A stretch of 30,368 nt of DNA from an uncultured Oscillospiraceae bacterium (GCA_944385195.1 CALWWH010000270.1:1-30368); one strand, 5' to 3'. Positions 7,824-14,604 are shown, counted from the first letter of the stretch. Program-made: numbers and translations. Notes: generated by a model not told the origin, from the letters alone.

Positions 7824-7876
7824 AAAAGAAAAGACTTCTACTGCCCTTGCAGTAAAATGCCCTTGCAGTAAAAGTC
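7824..7876 (-). terminator. leader terminator of oadB (expression platform)
   Basis: On the minus strand GACTTTTACTGC (7876-7865) can pair with GCAGTAGAAGTC (7844-7833), 12 bp with one G-U pair, followed at once by TTTTCTTTT. The 5' arm overlaps the 3' strand of the putative aptamer stem P1, so aptamer folding and terminator folding would be mutually exclusive, which gives an ON-switch design. A second local hairpin is also possible because of the tandem repeat described separately. Confidence 0.75.
7842..7873 (-). repeat. perfect 16-bp tandem duplication inside the oadB leader terminator
   Basis: The 16-bp unit TGCCCTTGCAGTAAAA (plus-strand reading) occurs twice back to back at 7842-7857 and 7858-7873. 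Deleting either copy would leave a compact 12-bp stem with a 4-base loop, which suggests a slippage-type duplication of an ordinary terminator arm. Confidence 0.9.
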
Positions 7877-7957
7877 TCGCTGTTAAAGGCAACCGCGGGC
7901 CGTCTGGCCGGGATGTCGCGGCAGCCACGGGCTATCCCGCCAGCTACTCCCTTTTTT
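7866..7957 (-). promoter_or_regulatory. candidate yybP-ykoY-like (Mn2+-type) riboswitch aptamer upstream of oadB
   Basis: On the minus strand the leader starts almost at once with A-rich bases and GGGAGTAGCTG, and closes with CAGCGAGACTTTTA. These are close to the two conserved flanks of yybP-ykoY RNAs (GGGGAGUAGC and GCAAGACCUUU). Between them lie a CGGG/CCCG hairpin, a GC-rich hairpin carrying an asymmetric loop GACATCCCG, and a small GTTG/TAAC hairpin, in the same order as the Lactococcus aptamer as I recall it. The loop keeps the C-A and final C-G of the metal-binding loop but replaces its U with A. The class is therefore likely but not certain; a Na+-sensing RNA would be the main alternative given the downstream gene. 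That some structured switch is present is better supported than its ligand. Confidence 0.6.
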
Positions 7958-7965
7958 CCAGTCAT

Positions 7966-7994
7966 ATTATAGCTCATTGTGGGCAGGCACGCAA
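7966..7994 (-). promoter_or_regulatory. sigma-A promoter for oadB transcript
   Basis: On the minus strand a perfect TATAAT is preceded at 17 bp by TTGCGT. The predicted start near 7959 places the riboswitch-like element at the very 5' end of the transcript. Confidence 0.7.
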
Positions 7995-8039
7995 GAGGAG
8001 AATTGCATTTCGTGAGAAAATTTGGTGCCTTGGCCCATC

Positions 8040-8072
8040 TTAACAGAATCTTAACGCCTTTCGTGGTATGAT
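8040..8072 (+). promoter_or_regulatory. promoter of the KdpDE-like operon with an OmpR-family direct repeat
   Basis: TTAACA-N5-TTAACG (8040-8056) is an 11-bp-period direct repeat of the kind bound by OmpR/PhoP-family regulators. A TATGAT -10 element follows at 8067-8072 and there is no good -35 box, as in activator-dependent promoters. Autoregulation by the downstream response regulator is the simplest reading. GGAGGGAG at 8095-8102 is the ribosome binding site. Confidence 0.55.
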
Positions 8073-8106
8073 ATATAGGTAGTACATTTAATCTGGAGGG
8101 AGTGCA

Positions 8107-9177
8107 ATGCTGCGATCCAAACGCCAGCGCTTTGCCTGGCGCGACATTGGCTTTACGCTGCTGCCGCTGGCGCTGGCAATGGCGGTCTGCTTTGTGCTGC
8201 AGCCCTATGACAACAGCACCACGGAGATCTACGTGCCGCTGCTCTTTGTGCTGGCGGTGACCGTGGTGTCCCGGCTGACGGACGGGTATTTATATGGCAT
8301 CGCCGCCTCAATCCTGGCGACCTTCTGCGTCAATTACGCCTTTACATACCCCTTTTTTGCCTTTAATTTCACGCTCACCGGCTATCCGCTGACCTTCCTG
8401 CTGCTGCTGTCGGTCTCTATCAGCGTCAGCATGCTGACCACACAGATCCGGCGCCAGGAGAAACTCCGCGCCGAGAGCGAAAAGGAGAAAATGCGCGCCA
8501 ACCTCCTGCGGGCAGTGTCCCACGATCTGCGCACGCCGCTGACCTCCATCGTGGGCGCAGCCGACGCTTATTTGGAAAACGGCGACCGCATCTCCGAGGC
8601 GCGCAAAGCAGAACTCATCGCCGGCGTTCGGGACGAAGCCCAGTGGCTGGTCCGCGTGGTGGAGAATCTGCTGAGCGTCACCCGTGTCAGCGGCGGCGAG
8701 ACCAGTCTGCGTACCCAGAGCGAGGCGGTGGAGGAGATCGTCGGCGAGGCCGCGCAGAAATTCAAAAAGCGCTTCCCCGCCTGCCAGGTCAGCGTCCAGG
8801 TCCCGGACGAGCTGCTCTTTGTGCCCATGGACGCCACGCTGATCGAACAGGTCATTATCAATCTCATGGAAAATGCTGTGGATCACGGCCAGCACTGTAC
8901 GCACATCTGGCTGACCGTCCACTCAGAGGGCGGCAGCGCCGTCTTCTCCGTCACCGACGACGGCGCCGGCATCGCCCCGGAGATCTTGCCGGTGATGTTC
9001 GACGGTACGCTCCGCCGCACCGACCAATCCGACCGTGACGGCAAGCGCAATATGGGCATCGGCCTGTCCGTCTGCCTGAGCATCGTCCACGCCCACGGCG
9101 GCACCATGTCCGCTGAAAACCGCCCCGAGGGCGGCGCCCGTGTCCGATTTACCCTGCCAATGGAGGAAACAAAATGA
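8107..9177 (+). CDS. KdpD-like sensor histidine kinase (DUF4118 type, short form)
   Basis: A 356-residue membrane kinase. Residues about 12-110 hold closely packed membrane segments resembling the DUF4118 region of KdpD, then the dimerisation domain with phosphoacceptor His139 in LRAVSHDLRTPLTSI, then the ATPase domain with the N-box LIENAVDHG-like segment (NLMENAVDHG), DDGAGIAP and GIGLSVCLSI. The large cytosolic KdpD and Usp sensor domains of full-length KdpD (about 900 residues) are absent, so K+ limitation sensing through those domains is not possible. It overlaps the response regulator gene by ATGA, showing translational coupling. No kdpFABC genes are in the window. Confidence 0.88.
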   Translation: MLRSKRQRFAWRDIGFTLLPLALAMAVCFVLQPYDNSTTEIYVPLLFVLAVTVVSRLTDGYLYGIAASILATFCVNYAFTYPFFAFNFTLTGYPLTFLLLLSVSISVSMLTTQIRRQEKLRAESEKEKMRANLLRAVSHDLRTPLTSIVGAADAYLENGDRISEARKAELIAGVRDEAQWLVRVVENLLSVTRVSGGETSLRTQSEAVEEIVGEAAQKFKKRFPACQVSVQVPDELLFVPMDATLIEQVIINLMENAVDHGQHCTHIWLTVHSEGGSAVFSVTDDGAGIAPEILPVMFDGTLRRTDQSDRDGKRNMGIGLSVCLSIVHAHGGTMSAENRPEGGARVRFTLPMEETK

Positions 9178-9911
9178 CCATCAAAGACCGTGTCCTGCTG
9201 ATCGAGGACGAGCGAAGCATCGGCAACCTGATTGCAACCTTGTTGGAAGCCAACGGCTACGACGTCATCACCGCCCGCACCGGGCAGGAGGCCCTGAGCC
9301 TGGCAACCTCTCACTGCCCGGATGTGATCTTACTGGATCTTGGCCTGCCGGATATGGACGGCATGGAGATCCTGCGCGCTGTCCGGGAGTGGTCTGTGAT
9401 CCCAATTTTGGTGGTCTCGGCCCGGACAGAGGAAAAGGACAAAGTCGCCGCCCTGGATGCCGGCGCCGACGACTACATCGTCAAACCCTTCGGTACCGCA
9501 GAGCTCCTGGCCCGCATCCGGGCCGCCATCCGCCACACCCGCACCGCCAGCGGCAATGCGCAGCTGGCCCACAGCGGCATCTTTACCGTCGGCGGCCTGA
9601 GCATCGACTACAACAGCCGGCGCGTCTACGTAGATGGCGTCGACGCCAACCTCACCCAAAACGAGTTTCGCCTGGTGGCCCTCCTGGGCCGCTATGCCGG
9701 ACGGGTCATCACCTATGACGCCATCATCCGGCAGCTCTGGGGCCCCAACGTGAAAAACGACAACCAGATCCTGCGCGTCAACATGGCAAATATCCGCCGC
9801 AAGATCGAAAAAAACCCCGCCGACCCCCAGTACATTTTCACCGAAGCCCGCGTGGGCTACCGCATGGCCGACGCCGTGCCCGGGTACGAAACAGACGACA
9901 ATAGCGATTGA
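9174..9911 (+). CDS. KdpE-like OmpR-family response regulator
   Basis: A 245-residue cytosolic DNA-binding regulator. The receiver domain has the acidic pair at Glu11-Asp12, phosphoacceptor Asp55 in ILLDLGLPDMDG, the switch Ser in VVSARTEE and Lys in VKPF. The C-terminal winged helix is strongly KdpE-like: NEFRLVALLGRYAGRVITYD, LWGPNVKND, LRVNMANIRRKIE and ending VGYRM. It is co-transcribed with the kinase. Likely targets are its own promoter repeat and, by position, the L,D-transpeptidase gene downstream; the usual kdp target is not here. Confidence 0.9.
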   Translation: MTIKDRVLLIEDERSIGNLIATLLEANGYDVITARTGQEALSLATSHCPDVILLDLGLPDMDGMEILRAVREWSVIPILVVSARTEEKDKVAALDAGADDYIVKPFGTAELLARIRAAIRHTRTASGNAQLAHSGIFTVGGLSIDYNSRRVYVDGVDANLTQNEFRLVALLGRYAGRVITYDAIIRQLWGPNVKNDNQILRVNMANIRRKIEKNPADPQYIFTEARVGYRMADAVPGYETDDNSD

Positions 9912-9936
9912 TTTTTGTCCCCTTCCCTGCTATCAT
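9908..9936 (+). promoter_or_regulatory. probable promoter for the L,D-transpeptidase gene
   Basis: TTGATT and TATCAT are 17 bp apart; the -35 box overlaps the stop codon of the response regulator gene. The transpeptidase may also be read through from the two-component operon. Confidence 0.5.
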
Positions 9937-9972
9937 AATATCACATAATTCGACAAATGCAGGTGAGTGAGA

Positions 9973-11406
9973 ATGAAAAAAACACGAACGATTTTGGTCC
10001 TGCTGCTCATTGTGCTGCTTCTGGTGGCCATTGGGGCAGGACTATTCCTTTGGCGCAGGCAGGTGGCCAAAGCCGAAGCCGTCCGCCGGGCGGAGGCGGA
10101 ACAGGCGGCCGAGGCGGCCCAGTACGCCGCTTATAATCCGTTCGCGCAGATGATAGACCGGCTCTCAGAAACCGCTCTGACCGTCACGGAAAACGGCCAG
10201 CAGATCGGAACGTATACATTAAGTGACCTGGGCCTGGCAGAGGAGGCTTACAACGCCGTCTGCGCGGCATTCACCCAGACCGAGCAGATGCTCCCTGCGG
10301 AGTTTGCCAAGCTGCCCTATGAGACAAAGCTGGCGGCGAAGGTGGAGGTCAAATCCCCCACCGTCACGGTTCCTCCGGAGGAGGCTGACTTAAGCCAGGT
10401 CCTGGCCGACCTGGACGCTGTGGAGCGCACTGCGGCGCAGGATGCCTATGTGGAGCTGTCTGGCGGGCGGTATACCATCCACGAAGAGGTCCCAGGCAAC
10501 GAACTGCGCAGCGACGTGGTCACCCAAGCGTTATATGAGGCCCTGCGGGACACAAGCATTACGCCCCAGGCGCTCTGCGGCGCCAGTTTTGAGCTGACCG
10601 ACTGCGACTGCTACGTGCAGCCGGAGGTCACTGCCCAGGGGGCAAACTTCGACTTTGACCAGCTGCTGCGGGAGGATCTCGACCGCTGCGTGCTGACGCT
10701 GGATTTTCGGGGCAGCGAAGAGACGCTCCGGGCTGCGGACTACGTCAGCATGGACGAGGGCGGCACACTGCACATCGACGAGGCGGCCCTGGCCGCCCAG
10801 GTGGACGTCTGGGCGGAGACTTACAATGCCCCTTACGCGCCCTACGTCCTGGATACCTATGTAGAAGGCCCGGTGGAAATGCACTTTTTGCAGGTGAACT
10901 ACGCCCTGGACACCGCAGCGCTGACCGAGGCCGTCCAGGCGCAGCTGCTGGCCCTGGAGCCGGCTCAAATAGAAGCGCCCTTCCTGTGTACCAAGGGCGG
11001 CCAGAGCTTCAGCCTGGGGGACACCTACGTGGAGGTCGACATCAAAAACCAGGTGATGACCTACTTTAAGGATGGCGAGGTGTTCCTCACCACGGACATC
11101 GTCACCGGCTCGGCCTGGCTGTCGCCGACCCCGGAGGGCCTGTACAAGGTCGAGAACATGACCACAGACACCTGGCTCTTCGGCGAGGATTACACCGTCT
11201 ATGTGGACTACTGGGTCGGCTTCATTGGCTTTTGGTACGGCCTGCACGACGCCAGCTGGCGCACCGAATTTGGCGGGGACAACTACCTGACAAACGGCTC
11301 CCACGGCTGCGTCAATACACCCACGGAGGCCATGAAGACCATCTATGAAAACATCGAGTTGGGCGTCCCGGTCATCGTCCACGGCCCTTACCGCAGCGGC
11401 AGCTAA
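9973..11406 (+). CDS. L,D-transpeptidase with YkuD domain
   Basis: A 477-residue membrane-anchored cell-wall enzyme. I use the ATG at 9973, spaced properly from AGGTGAG; a GTG two codons earlier is in frame but overlaps that site. Residues about 5-25 form an N-terminal signal-anchor, followed by an Ala/Glu-rich linker and an extracytoplasmic region resembling peptidoglycan-binding domain 4 repeats. The C-terminal YkuD catalytic domain contains His425 in YGLHDASW and the active-site motif SHGCVN with His444 and Cys446. Such enzymes make 3-3 cross-links in peptidoglycan or attach proteins to it, and are insensitive to most beta-lactams except carbapenems. A strong terminator follows. Control by the upstream two-component system is plausible but only inferred. 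Confidence 0.93.
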   Translation: MKKTRTILVLLLIVLLLVAIGAGLFLWRRQVAKAEAVRRAEAEQAAEAAQYAAYNPFAQMIDRLSETALTVTENGQQIGTYTLSDLGLAEEAYNAVCAAFTQTEQMLPAEFAKLPYETKLAAKVEVKSPTVTVPPEEADLSQVLADLDAVERTAAQDAYVELSGGRYTIHEEVPGNELRSDVVTQALYEALRDTSITPQALCGASFELTDCDCYVQPEVTAQGANFDFDQLLREDLDRCVLTLDFRGSEETLRAADYVSMDEGGTLHIDEAALAAQVDVWAETYNAPYAPYVLDTYVEGPVEMHFLQVNYALDTAALTEAVQAQLLALEPAQIEAPFLCTKGGQSFSLGDTYVEVDIKNQVMTYFKDGEVFLTTDIVTGSAWLSPTPEGLYKVENMTTDTWLFGEDYTVYVDYWVGFIGFWYGLHDASWRTEFGGDNYLTNGSHGCVNTPTEAMKTIYENIELGVPVIVHGPYRSGS

Positions 11407-11445
11407 CCCATCGGTGCGGCAGGAAGACGCTTGTTATTGTATCCA

Positions 11446-11486
11446 AACAACCCGTATCCATGGGGATACGGGTTGTTTTTTGTTTT
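11446..11486 (+). terminator. intrinsic terminator after the L,D-transpeptidase gene
   Basis: A perfect 14-bp stem (11446-11459 with 11464-11477) with the tetraloop ATGG is followed by a long T-rich tract (TTTTTTG then TTTT). Confidence 0.92.
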
Positions 11487-11500
11487 ATTTCTAATTTTTC

Positions 11501-11529
11501 TTGACAAAGCATCGTTTAGCGTGTATGAT
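11501..11529 (+). promoter_or_regulatory. sigma-A promoter for the CDF transporter
   Basis: A consensus TTGACA is followed at 17 bp by TATGAT. The transcript would start a few bases before the NiCo aptamer. Confidence 0.88.
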
Positions 11530-11536
11530 AGTCAAA

Positions 11537-11622
11537 ACTGAGCAGGCGATACCCGCAAGGGTATGGGGCCGGGTCACTTTGGTGACAGCAGAGCGTGAGC
11601 GCAAACACATCTGTGGGACAGT
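11537..11622 (+). promoter_or_regulatory. NiCo (czcD) riboswitch aptamer
   Basis: The element opens with ACTGAGCAGGC and closes with CATCTGTGGGACAGT, both hallmarks of NiCo riboswitches. P1 pairs ACTG with CAGT; P2 is ATACCC-GCAA-GGGTAT; the conserved GCCGGG joins P2 to P3; P3 is GTCAC-TTTG-GTGAC; P4 pairs CAGA with TCTG around a GCG/CGC hairpin. This is the four-way junction that binds Ni2+ or Co2+ cooperatively and turns on efflux genes. The downstream gene encodes a CDF cation exporter, the standard partner. The aptamer 3' end overlaps the terminator arm, as expected for an ON switch. Confidence 0.92.
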
Positions 11623-11650
11623 GCTGTCCCTACAGCTGTGTTTTTATCTT
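11603..11650 (+). terminator. expression-platform terminator of the NiCo riboswitch
   Basis: Nested arms pair AAACACA with TGTGTTT, CTGT with ACAG, and GGGACAG (11615-11621) with CTGTCCC (11624-11630), followed by TTATCTTATT. Its 5' arm shares CTGTGGGACAG with the aptamer's P4 and P1, so metal binding would block termination. Confidence 0.88.
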
Positions 11651-11666
11651 ATTATGGAGGAATTTC

Positions 11667-12548
11667 ATGCAAACGATCGATGAAAACCGCATCATTCGGC
11701 GATTGGCTGGCCTGGGCTTTGCCGGGAACCTGCTCCTGGCGATTTTGAAGCTCTGCGCCGGTGTCTTTGGCCACTCCGAGGCCATGGTCTCCGACGCAGT
11801 GAACTCCTTTTCCGACGTCGTGTCCACCATCGTGGCCACGGTCGGTGTGCGCATCTCCAAGCGCAGCGCTGACAAGTCCCACCCCTATGGCCACGAGCGG
11901 CTGGAGTCTGTGGCCTCGCTGCTGCTGGGTCTGCTGCTGCTGGGCACGGGCTTTACCGTGGGCAAGGGCGGCGTGGACACCATTGTCTCCGGCCATTATG
12001 CCGCCGTGCCAGCGCCAGGCGTGCTGGCCCTGGTCATTGCCCTGGTCTGCATTGCCGTCAAGGAGGGCATGTACCGCTATACCCGCCACTATGCAACGCT
12101 GCTCCAGTCCTCGGCCTTCATGGCCCAGGCCTTGGATCACCGCTCGGACGTCTTCTCAACCCTGGGCTCGGTTGTTGGCATCGTAGGCTCCATGCTGGGC
12201 TTCCCGGTGCTTGACAGCGTCGCCGCCGTGGTCATCTGCCTGTTTATTCTCAAGCTGGGCCTCAGCGTCTTCTGGAATGCGCTGAAGGATCTGCTGGACA
12301 CCCCCATGAGCGATGAATACGAGGAGGCCATCCGGAACTTCGCCCTCTCCAACGACGGGGTTCTCGCGGTGGACGCCCTCCGCACCCGCCGCTTCGGCAA
12401 CAAAGCCTACATCGATCTGGAGATTGCCATCGACGGTACGACCACGCTGGCCGACGCCCACGCTGTGGCCGAATCACTGCACGATGCCATCGAGGAGCGC
12501 TTCCCCAACGTCAAGCACATCATGATCCATGTCAACCCGGCCGCATAA
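11667..12548 (+). CDS. cation diffusion facilitator exporter, Ni/Co-regulated
   Basis: A 293-residue CDF family transporter that exports divalent metal in exchange for protons. GGAGG sits 6 bases before the ATG at 11667; the frame is open for 24 codons upstream but that part lies in the riboswitch terminator. Six membrane helices and a C-terminal cytosolic ferredoxin-like domain (ending HIMIHVN) are recognisable. The transport site reads Asn46-x3-Asp50 in TM2 (NSFSD) and Asp-x3-Asp in TM5 (DHRSD), a site type more usual in Mn/Fe/Co-class CDFs than the Asp/His site of Zn exporters. HPYGHERLE after TM2 is also typical. The NiCo riboswitch upstream indicates induction by Ni2+ or Co2+. Confidence 0.94.
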   Translation: MQTIDENRIIRRLAGLGFAGNLLLAILKLCAGVFGHSEAMVSDAVNSFSDVVSTIVATVGVRISKRSADKSHPYGHERLESVASLLLGLLLLGTGFTVGKGGVDTIVSGHYAAVPAPGVLALVIALVCIAVKEGMYRYTRHYATLLQSSAFMAQALDHRSDVFSTLGSVVGIVGSMLGFPVLDSVAAVVICLFILKLGLSVFWNALKDLLDTPMSDEYEEAIRNFALSNDGVLAVDALRTRRFGNKAYIDLEIAIDGTTTLADAHAVAESLHDAIEERFPNVKHIMIHVNPAA

Positions 12549-12621
12549 GAGGCATTGCGCCGGTCTTCCTGTACTTATTGCAATAGGCGGCCAAGGGGCG
12601 CAATCCTGTGACCGAACAATG

Positions 12622-12664
12622 AAGACAGAACAGGCGCGGGCGGCCTGTTCTGTCTTGATTTTTA
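12622..12664 (+). terminator. intrinsic terminator after the CDF gene
   Basis: A perfect 13-bp stem (12622-12634 with 12644-12656) is followed by GATTTTTA on the plus strand. It lies in the gap to the convergent zinc-ribbon gene; the minus strand lacks a T-run. Confidence 0.8.
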
Positions 12665-12961
12665 TTCGGGGTATTTGCAAAACGGACACTTGGGGTAATC
12701 CATGTCGTGCAGCTTCCCGCAGCGAGGGCAGCGGACCTGGGCAATATGGTCGTCGCCGGGGGCGTCCTCTATGGGGGCGTCCTCTACCCGGAAAAACTCA
12801 ATCTTGCCGCAATTTGGGCAGGCATAGATGGAGACCTCCATCGCCCCGGCCAGCAGATTCGGCAGATCCCCCAGCACCCAGCCGGTCTGCCCCAGCTGGA
12901 GCTTCTCGTCCCGCAGATAGCTCATGGGTGTCTGGCACCGCAGACAAGTCAGCCGCCGCAT
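12662..12961 (-). CDS. small zinc-ribbon protein, function unknown
   Basis: A 99-residue protein with four CxxC pairs: C6/C9, C48/C51, C78/C81 and C92/C95. Pairs 1-2 and 3-4 could each form a zinc ribbon, the second ending in a rubredoxin-like CPFC knuckle. Between them lies an acidic Asp/Glu/Pro-rich hinge. No transmembrane segment or enzyme motif is visible. It stands alone between two metal-transport genes on the opposite strand; a role in metal handling is possible but not shown. I do not recognise a named family with confidence. Confidence 0.72.
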   Translation of the reverse strand: MRRLTCLRCQTPMSYLRDEKLQLGQTGWVLGDLPNLLAGAMEVSIYACPNCGKIEFFRVEDAPIEDAPGDDHIAQVRCPRCGKLHDMDYPKCPFCKYPE

Positions 12962-13034
12962 GTGGGGTCCCTCCTCAAAAGTTCGTGCTCTGGCTCAATT
13001 GTATCACAAAGGCCGGGACAATGCAACTTATCTC

Positions 13035-13063
13035 TTGACATGACGCTCCTTGTCTGTTAAAAT
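13035..13063 (+). promoter_or_regulatory. sigma-A promoter for the CNNM-type transporter
   Basis: TTGACA and TAAAAT are separated by 17 bp. The predicted start near 13070 leaves a leader of about 180 nt before the coding region. Confidence 0.8.
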
Positions 13064-13069
13064 AAAATG

Positions 13070-13206
13070 AATATTATGTAAGAATGGAAGTGATACAGCC
13101 TTATGGACAGTACCGCTGGCGACAGTCCCAATTGTACCCAGACTCCGAATTTATATTTGCTGTGGCATATCTGCGCCCGTTGTTAGGGAAGATATGTCGT
13201 TTTTTG
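13070..13206 (+). promoter_or_regulatory. unassigned structured leader with attenuator upstream of the CNNM-type gene
   Basis: The leader contains a hairpin GGAC/GTCC (13105-13108 with 13125-13128) with an inner CGC/GCG pairing, and a possible closing helix TACAGC/GCTGTG (13094-13099 with 13159-13164, one wobble). The closing helix touches the first base of a terminator: GGCATATCT (13164-13172) pairs with AGATATGTC (13190-13198), followed by GTTTTTTG. This is the arrangement of a riboswitch aptamer and expression platform. The sequence does not match the Mg2+ M-box, NiCo, yybP-ykoY or fluoride consensus as I remember them. A short ORF starting at 13084 reads through the region but has no good ribosome binding site. 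Confidence 0.5.
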
Positions 13207-13252
13207 TACCCATTTTCAGGAAGTATAATTGATCAAGGAGTTCTATTACACC

Positions 13253-14503
13253 ATGCAAACTTACTTACCCATGCTGCTGGCCATGTTGCTGTGCATCATC
13301 GGCTCGGCGTATTTCTCGGCCACCGAGACAGCCTTTTCCTCTCTGAACAAAACGCGCCTGAAGGCGATGGCGGAGAAGGGAAACCGCAAGGCAGCCTTGT
13401 CGCTGCGTCTTGGAGAACAGTATGACAAGCTGATCTCCACCATCCTCATTGGCAACAACCTTGTCAACATCGCCTCGGCCTCCATCGGCACCGTGCTCTT
13501 CGTGGACCTGCTGGGCAGCAGCATAGGCCCCACAGTCTCTACCGTCGTCATCACCATTGTCGTGCTGATCTTTGGCGAGATCACCCCCAAGAGCGTTGCC
13601 AAGGATATGCCCGAACGCTTCTCCATGTTCTCCGCCCCACTGCTCAAGGGCCTGATCTGGCTGCTGACGCCGCTGAATTTTATCTTCTCGGCCTGGAAAC
13701 GCTTCGTGGCAAAGGTTCTACGGCTGGAATCGGACAACGTCATGTCCCAGGAGGAGCTGCTTCTGCTGCTGGATGAGGTTGAGCAGGGCGGCGCCATCAA
13801 CCAGGACGAGGGCGAGCTGATGCGCAACATCGTGGAGTTTGGCGACATGGAGGCCCAGGACATTCTGACCCACCGCACCGATCTGGAAGGCGTCCCCGTC
13901 GACGCCACCAAGGAGGAGATTGCCGACACCTTTACCCAGTCGCGGTATTCCCGCCTGCTGGTCTATGAAGAGAGCATGGACCATATCATCGGCATCCTCC
14001 ACCAAAAGGATTTCTATGCCGGCAGCGGCGTCACCACCGCTCCCATTACAGACATCATGGCAAAGCCGATCTTCATCGGCCCGACGGAGAAGCTCAACGA
14101 CCTGCTGCAGCTGCTGCAAAAACGCAAGGCGCACGTGGCGGTTGTCATTGACGAATACGGCGGTACCCAGGGCATCGTGACCATGGAAGACATTCTTGAG
14201 GAGCTGGTCGGCGAGATCTGGGACGAGCACGATGAGGTTGTGGAGCAAATTCGCCAGACCGGCGAACACAGCTACATCGTCGACGGCCTGACCAGTATGG
14301 ATGATTTTTCGGCGCAGTTCGACCTGGATTGTCAGTCCGACAGCGTATCCCTGGGCGGCTGGGTGATGGAGCAGCTGGGCAGGGTGCCTGCCCCGGGCGA
14401 CAGCTTCACCTATGAAACGCTGACGGTTACGGTCCTGAGCCTGGATGTCCACCGGGTGGACACGGTCCGCGTGGACGTTTCAGAGCCGGTTCAGCAGAGC
14501 TGA
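13253..14503 (+). CDS. CNNM/CorC (hemolysin C-type) membrane transporter with CBS domains
   Basis: A 416-residue protein of the family that includes Bacillus MpfA (YhdP) and animal CNNM proteins, implicated in Mg2+ or Co2+ export. The N-terminal DUF21 membrane domain (about residues 1-180) has SAYFSATETAFSS, ILIGNNLVNI and FGEITPKS. Two CBS domains follow (about 200-310, with HVAVVIDEYGGTQGIVT), then a C-terminal CorC_HlyC domain. The ATG at 13253 is chosen, with AAGGAG 12 bases upstream; a TTG at 13229 with AGGAAG is an in-frame alternative adding eight residues. The long attenuated leader suggests control by transcription termination, plausibly by a cation. Confidence 0.92.
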   Translation: MQTYLPMLLAMLLCIIGSAYFSATETAFSSLNKTRLKAMAEKGNRKAALSLRLGEQYDKLISTILIGNNLVNIASASIGTVLFVDLLGSSIGPTVSTVVITIVVLIFGEITPKSVAKDMPERFSMFSAPLLKGLIWLLTPLNFIFSAWKRFVAKVLRLESDNVMSQEELLLLLDEVEQGGAINQDEGELMRNIVEFGDMEAQDILTHRTDLEGVPVDATKEEIADTFTQSRYSRLLVYEESMDHIIGILHQKDFYAGSGVTTAPITDIMAKPIFIGPTEKLNDLLQLLQKRKAHVAVVIDEYGGTQGIVTMEDILEELVGEIWDEHDEVVEQIRQTGEHSYIVDGLTSMDDFSAQFDLDCQSDSVSLGGWVMEQLGRVPAPGDSFTYETLTVTVLSLDVHRVDTVRVDVSEPVQQS

Positions 14504-14604
14504 CCGCACTGCCTGAGAGGGGCAACAGCCCCCGGCCGAACATCCCTTTGCTCTGCTTTGTCCGCCGCGGGCGGCAAACGCCGGGAGACTTTTTTGACAC
14601 GTTA

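Noticed and set aside
11595..11666. N-terminal extension of the CDF exporter by 24 residues
   Set aside because: The extension would be encoded by the riboswitch terminator; the ATG at 11667 has GGAGG at ideal spacing and matches the usual family start.
13070..13206. M-box (Mg2+) riboswitch upstream of the CNNM gene
   Set aside because: A short stretch near 13104-13130 faintly recalls the M-box core, but the conserved 5' and 3' flanking strands are missing and the leader is too short.
13084..13425. A 113-codon frame that begins in the CNNM leader, considered as a leader peptide
   Set aside because: It has no good ribosome binding site and runs out of frame into the transporter gene. A shorter regulatory peptide cannot be excluded, but there is no run of codons for one amino acid that would suggest attenuation.
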